This document shows, in pieces, positions 58,186 to 64,000 of a stretch of DNA of 64,000 nt. Source of the DNA: Rhizophagus irregularis. Its lineage: Eukaryota; Glomeromycota; Glomeromycetes; Glomerales; Glomeraceae. The stretch covers positions 1,550,001 through 1,614,000 of the forward strand of contig NC_089430.1 in NCBI RefSeq assembly GCF_026210795.1, written 5' to 3'. The position numbers were made by a program, and so were the translations under genes. The notes below the pieces were generated by a model. It was not told the origin of the DNA. It did no database searches and was given only the letters and a program-made list of their open reading frames with translations. How positions within the stretch are numbered: position 1 is the first letter of the stretch; the number at the start of each line of letters is the position of its first letter.

Positions 58186-60798
58186 GATGATTAAATAATA
58201 TGACGATTTTTATTTTGATAAAATGACTACGTATTTTTTCGAAAAAAACAAAATAAAAAAAAAATTATTTTTTTTTTTTAAATCGGGGTTTTTGAGTTTT
58301 CATTAAATAATTCCGGACCCATTTTTGCCTATTATTGCAACAAATCGATCATCTGACCTTACTCGCCATTTCTAAAAAAGTAAGAGCAACAAGTTTACCA
58401 ATCTTGATGAACCGGGAATTTACAGTAACTATATTTTACCTAAAAATTCCTGGTGCAACACGTGATGATCAGATGGTATGATCTGAATGATACAGTAGTT
58501 ATTTATATACCAAAAAGCTATTTAATGCAAGAAAACCTTAACGTTGAATTTTTCGTATTATAATAACTCTTAACGAAATTTGATACGATCAAATTTCTTA
58601 TTAGTTTATGATTTAAAATACATTATTAAATACTCAAATTTCAATACCGAGAATAATTTACTTCGCTCAAAATGTCAATTTTTTTTCCTGGCTATAAATA
58701 ATTTTGGCAATCATTTTTTGGAGGTCTAAAATTTAATGTTCACTTTTAATACATGATTACTAGCAATTGTAGAATGAAGTTTGTAAAGTAGAATCAACAA
58801 AAGCAAAGTGCTAGAATAAAATTTTTTATTATCATGAGAATTTTAAGAGATATTAAGTCTAAATTTAATTTGAAATTTTGAAATATAGATACAAATTATT
58901 ATTTTTAAATTACTTTTGTGAAAATTTTATTCCTCAAGTTCTATTATTTTGAACTTTAAACAATTTTTAACAATAACGACGTCTTTATTAAAATTACAAT
59001 CGCATAATTTAACTATTTCTTTGTAACTTTTTGATATAAAGAACTCCCACGGTTTGAAGCTTTGGATTGTTTTAAAAATAAATAGAACGTAAAGCTGCAG
59101 AAGCTGCATAACTGCCGATCATTTAACGCAGTTTTTAAATTTGGCCAGTCCACCACCTCCTTCGGATACTGATGGCGACATAGATAATAAAACTGTAAAT
59201 TAAAAACTATAATTGTATTCTATAAGATTCTTTCTATTAAATATACAATAAAATTATAAATTATTTTGTGAAAATGGATCGAATTAATAAATGGTAAGTA
59301 CAACTAGAAACGTGCACGTCAAAAGAGACTAGTGGGAATCGTCACCATAAAATAATTAGTTAACAAACAAACATACATAATTATTTAAATAATCATTCAT
59401 AACTTTACTTATTGTTAAATAAATTAAAGAAAATAATCAATAAATATAAATGAAAAAATGAGTAATTCGATCAAATCAATTAAAATAATATTTCAGATTT
59501 AATCCTCCATACAAAGAATTAAAATACTGTATATTAAACATATTCTCCGATACTTCTCCGATGAATTTGTAAATTGGTAACTAATACTTTCTATTCAAGC
59601 AAAGTTCTCATCGGGTTTTACTCAAGTATTTATAACTTTATTATTTTAAGAAAATGACCGATGAAAGTACTTGGGATGAAAAGAAATTATTAATTATAAG
59701 GATCGTCATATAATTAATGTTTCAAGTTGAAAGATATTCAGCGTTGCTGATAGAGTATTTTAAAAATGTGATTGTTTACTAAATTATTTAACATATCCGC
59801 ATTGAAACGATAAAAAATTTAAAACCTATTATGAAAAATGATTGGATATGCAATACTATCGCGTGAAAATATCTGTACAAGGCGTACTAAGCGCACGCGA
59901 AATTTTCAAAAAAAAAAATAGCATCATATTATTTAATCTAAACAAAATTATTTACAATTAAAAACTCCATTTGAGTAGAATCTAAGAATAGTATTTTAAA
60001 AATAAATTTAGTTATTAATTTTTTAATATATTATTTACTTTTTTAAAAAAAAAATCTTTTTTTTTGTAACTTATGATTCGAAACGATACCAAAATAAAAG
60101 CTTTAACTAAGGTAATTTTGATGATATTAAAATAAAAAATTATTATTGATAGTTAAAAAGGTAACATACTCTCAGTATCCTCTCAGATTTTTTGAATAAT
60201 AAAATTTCCCTAACTTTAAAATAAATAATGATAAAAATTTGTTATTACTTAAAATCTTTAAATTATGATTGATATAAAATAAATAAACATAGAATCATAC
60301 CAAATTTTGCTAAGCTTTTACAATTTTTTAAACTTTAATATATGCTAAAGCTTTTAAAAACAAATAAAAATAGTTAAATTTTATATTTAATATCTGATAT
60401 ACAAATAACGTGTTATATATTTGTATTTATGAAGTAAAAGTTCCAAAGTTCCGGATGATCATGTAACGGCGTTGTAACGCAATTGAAATTAGGGGGGTTG
60501 TGGAACAAATATGTTGTAACGTAATATTTGTTATACAATAATGTAACTGGACAAAATTATGGGGGATTATTCGATTTTCACGTTGAGATGAATGAGATGT
60601 GCCAAAATGGATATTTAACGGATATTAATTTCCGGATTATCCATTACTTGGCGTATTTATGTGTTTATTTAAATATAGTTTTTACGCTTCAATTATTCCA
60701 TTACATTCATAAGGAAATCTGAAATCTTGTAATTAATTAGTAACAAAGAAAATCATCAAATATTATTAAACGAGATTATTATAACAGATTATTAATTT
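58186..60798. other. Long intergenic stretch
   Basis: AT-rich DNA between divergent kinase genes. Short ORFs at 58927-59109 (minus) and 60528-60722 (plus) have no recognisable content. 58290-58500 and 60420-60660 are less AT-rich. I see nothing else I can support. Confidence 0.5.
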
Positions 60799-62742
60799 AT
60801 GATGTCACAAGAAACTGGAAAACTGTCTCAATCAATGCCACCACTAAAAGGTAGTTTATGGCTCTGGAGAGATATATATAAAAAAAATCCTGAAGACATT
60901 TGGAATGTAAATCGACCTCGCGATAAATGTTTCATATGTAATAATAGATACCCTGAAAAACTTAAGACCACTCCTACGACATACGATTGTGAAAAATGCT
61001 TTCAGATGATTATTGAAGAAGATTTTAAAAATTGGACAAGCGGCAATCAAGAACTTGACAGGGTTATTAGACAATCTCAACTTAATGCCAAAAAATCGAA
61101 TAATGTTTTCCTTCAAGTTTTTCCTTTTAAATTTGGACAACTAGAAAAGATTGGAAGGGGCGGTTTCTCAACCATTTATTTAGGAGATTTGCCAATATCT
61201 CGATATTCTAATATTTGGGAACAACCAGAGGTGATCGGAATGAGCACAACCAGGTATTTAGAACAAATTAAACATTTAGCAAAACATCGATATGATTGGG
61301 AAAGCGATAAGCGTGCAGTTCTCAAGTCTTTTTCGAAATCAAACTCGAATATTATAACAAATTTGGTCAAAGAGGTATTTTATTTTATGTTGTACACTAA
61401 AAGCTATGAATTTATTCTAATCAAAAGTTTTAATGTCTAGCTTGAGGTAAACTCTAAACTTCATGGCGATTTTATTACAAAATGTTATGGGGTTACGCAA
61501 AATCCAGATGATGGACAATACATGATTGTGATGGAATATGCGGCCCATGGTGATTTACGTCGATATTTACAAGATCCAGAGACGTTAATTAATTGGAAAT
61601 ATATAATTTGTCTTTCTCGATGGATCATAGGATCACTATGCAAAATGCATGAGTGTGGGTTTATTCATAAAGATTTTCATACTGGAAACGTACTTATTAA
61701 TCATGCAAGAAGACCACTAATTGCAGATATGGGGCTTACTACTTTGGAATCAGACGATGTAATCGGTGTCATGCCATATATTGCTCCAGAAGTTTTTTGT
61801 CTTAAGTCATATACTCAAGCAGCAGATATATATAGTTTTGCCATGATTATGTGGGAATTCTCATCACAACAACCACCGTTTGGCAAACTAGTACATGATC
61901 ACAATTTGGTAATAGAAGTTTGTATAAAGCACCGGCGACCTACTATTGCAAAGGCAACACCCCAGTGTTGGATTGATCTTATGCAACAATGCTGGGATTC
62001 TGTTCCAGAAAAACGCCCAACTGCAATGCAAGTGTTTCAAAAACTTGATAAATGGTATCAGGATACTCAAAACAATATATGGTCAGAAGATATAAAACAA
62101 TTTCTTTTATGTGATGAGGAACGATATAAATTTCGTAGCATGTCAAAAGAGAAAATTGAAGAACATTATTCTACGCATCCACAAGCAATTTATAAAAGTC
62201 GATCTATGTCTCATTATATTAGTCTTATGCAATCTTGTCAAATTGATTTGAATGAAAAAGCCAACGAAAAATCAATTAATACTCCCTTGAATTCTTCAAA
62301 AAAAAGATTATATTCAAATATCGGGTTGAAGGAAAACGAAACTGGCATAACGCAACAGATTATCGATATTTCACTCACTAATAATTCATCAAAGAAAGAA
62401 TTATACTCAATACAAGAAAGATCTGAGCTGGAAGCAAACGAAATTAGTATGACGCAACAGATTGATATTTCACTTATTCCTAATTTACCAAAAAAAAAAT
62501 TATGTTCGATACAAGAAAAATATGAGCAGGATTCAAACGAAACTGACATAACGCGACAAACCAATGACATTTCACCCAGTCTTCATTTATCGAAAAAAAG
62601 ATTATACATGGAGATACAAGAGGTGGAGGATGATCATAATGAAGAAAAATTTGAATCGGAAATGAGTGAAACTGGTATAACGCAACATATTGATTTAGTT
62701 TCGCTTAGTTCTTCTTCATATAAAAAGGTTCGCCGCACATAA
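60799..62742 (+). CDS. TKL-type kinase with zinc ribbon and repetitive C-terminal tail
   Basis: Two exons, 60799-61374 and 61441-62742, with a 66-nt intron at the phase-0 position used by the array genes; 625 aa, no break. Zinc ribbon C-x2-C-x16-C-x2-C, then EDFKNWTSGNQELDRVIRQS, ATP loop GRGGFSTIYLGD, an insert of about 40 residues between the loop and the Lys (RAVLKSF), YGVTQNPDDGQYMIVMEYA, IHKDFHTGN (HRD to HKD, Asp kept), ADMGLTT, PYIAPE, DIYSFAMIMWE and CWDSVPEKRPT. The last 150 residues hold four imperfect units built on SKKRLYS...NET.ITQQ..DIS. It is the single-N-lobe form of the architecture and probably active. The tail may be a binding or phosphorylation platform (inference). Confidence 0.9.
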
Positions 62743-63179
62743 TACTTAATGTATTTATTTATTTACTTTTCGATTTAATAGTTCGTATTTCAAAAAGTAT
62801 TGAAAATAGCAATGATTCATATTAAGGTTTAGATTCATAAGAGTGTATATTAATAATGACTGTACGTCTGTATAATTAATAATTTCACAGAATCTATTTA
62901 GGAAATTTGTATTCTATATAACCACACCTTTGATGCTTAGGACTAGGTTAGAATAGTAGTGTTGATTTACACTCTTCCAAATTTCATTTACCGCTTATTA
63001 GCATCTTTGTATTTGTGTTTAGAAAATAAAATCCATATATTTATTACATGAAACAAAAATTGATAATACAACAAAGACGTGAAAATGACCATTATAGAGT
63101 TTTTTCTAAAAATTTTTTAGAATTTAACGGGACACAGATTTTTCGTGTTAATTTCAAATCCTAAAAAAAGCTTTACAAC
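62743..63179. other. Intergenic, no gene seen
   Basis: 3' flank of the kinase; AT-rich, no feature supported. Confidence 0.5.
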
Positions 63180-64000
63180 TTTCAATTAGATTGAAGAAAT
63201 TAATGATAATATTTAAAAATATTGACTCAGATATGGCAGAACTTTTGCTGTTAAATAATCAATAAGTTAGAATTGAACCAATTGCTAGCTTTAAATATTT
63301 GATTGAACAAGATGATTTGCTTTTTCAACAAATATTCATCCTGCAACAATTAACTTCAACCGCATTTTTAAAAGAATTTATGGAATAATTATTTTCAAGA
63401 AATAATTCATTAGCTAAATCATTAATTAAAAAAATTAATTATATTAAAAAGAATAATAATTATTAATTTATCCAATCTATAAAATCTTGTTTATATCAAC
63501 AAAGTACAAAGTTTTTTCTTTTGATACAAAACGACTTGATAGATTAAATAAAGAATTTCCAATTCTCGAAAATTTTACCAGTAAGGAAACAAATTATCTT
63601 TTTAAATTTTGGAAATCAATTAAAAAGTAATTTTATGCTTTTTGCATCAATAACTTAGAACAATTTTAGATTTTTTAATTAAACTACAAAATAAATTTTT
63701 GAATAATATTATAATTTTTCCAATTGAAAATGTAACTACTACTCAAAAAATATATTATATTTTAATATATTGACAGTGACGCAAGCATGAGATAATAATT
63801 TATTGATTATGAATGGGATGATAAAATTTTAAAATATAGTCAAAGAGATCTGAATACGAATAAAAATGCAAACTTTACATTTGATTTACAAAAGATTGAA
63901 ATGACATTATCTAGGAAGTTAAATTGTAATTTTAGGTTGGGAGATAACCATAACCAATTCTATTTAAAATTTTTCATTTAAATATGAATTATTTTATAAC
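63180..64000 (+). pseudogene. Decayed gene, possibly RNF213-like, running off the window
   Basis: Plus-strand pieces in changing frames: INDNI*KILTQIWQNF-like text, STKYKVFSFDTKRLDRLN with KEFPILENFTSKETNYLFKF, then DFLIKLQNKFLNNIIIFPIE, YEWDDKILKYSQRDLNTNKN and FTFDLQKIEMTLSRKL at the right edge. The last blocks resemble the C-terminal region of RNF213-type E3 ligases (D/E-K-L followed by a YDL..IE motif). Many stops. Identification is from memory and tentative. Confidence 0.35.

Noticed and set aside
58927-59109. 60-aa minus ORF
   Set aside because: No domain and no supporting neighbours. Also rejected for the same reason: 60528-60722, 5290-5487 and 39267-39515.

Overview
The window looks like an accessory, AT-rich segment of a fungal nuclear genome, most likely an arbuscular mycorrhizal fungus of the Rhizophagus type (Glomeromycotina). 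The evidence is: introns of about 60-85 nt with GT(A/T) donors and (T/C)AG acceptors; tyrosine-kinase-like (TKL) protein kinases carrying a CxxC zinc-ribbon and a 'WTSGN..ID.FIQ' leader; Sel1 repeats; decayed F-box/LRR and LamG-MIR genes; and many decayed transposons. The organism call rests on recognising these families, not on a search.

Layout. 0.7-5.1 kb: a dead F-box gene and a dead LamG-MIR gene, the latter split by a 138-bp palindromic MITE. 8.4-15.4 kb (minus): a very unusual kinase gene with 13 tandem copies of one exon encoding a kinase N-lobe, followed by one C-lobe exon. 16.9-17.8 kb: a G/T-rich block of unknown nature. 18.2 kb: an N-terminal kinase remnant. 20.3-27.9 kb: two divergent kinase genes sharing a 314-bp promoter region; both use the same 'many N-lobes, one C-lobe' plan (5 and 4 copies). 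29.3-30.4 kb: the 3' end of a LINE. 30.56-31.40 kb: a hAT-type MITE full of AACCGGTTAA motifs, with an 8-bp target duplication. 31.9-33.6 kb (minus): a Sel1/zinc-ribbon pseudokinase with a frameshift. 35.1-54.7 kb: four scattered copies of one unrecognised multi-pass membrane protein with a C-terminal coiled coil. Between them lie a THAP-like/RING gene that may be mobile (36.4-39.3 kb), a foldback element enclosing an F-box fragment (42.2-43.8 kb), a GC-richer broken gene of unknown family (45.2-46.8 kb) and a complete IS630/Tc1/mariner-type transposon (50.1-52.7 kb). 55.6-58.2 kb (minus): an intact kinase with Sel1 repeats. 60.8-62.7 kb: an intact kinase with a repetitive tail. 63.2-64.0 kb: what may be a decayed RNF213-like gene running off the window.

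How the genes relate. Six kinase genes or remnants share one leader and one C-lobe plan. In the three array genes the duplicated exons are all multiples of three and separated by phase-0 introns, so exons can be added, lost or skipped without breaking frame. In all three, the only N-lobe with an intact glycine loop is the one next to the C-lobe exon. This suggests selection on one catalytic N-lobe while the upstream copies drift or do something else, such as binding or decoy. Several otherwise good genes carry single-base losses, mostly in short homopolymers. These could be true pseudogenisation or sequencing error, so 'pseudogene' calls of that kind are provisional.
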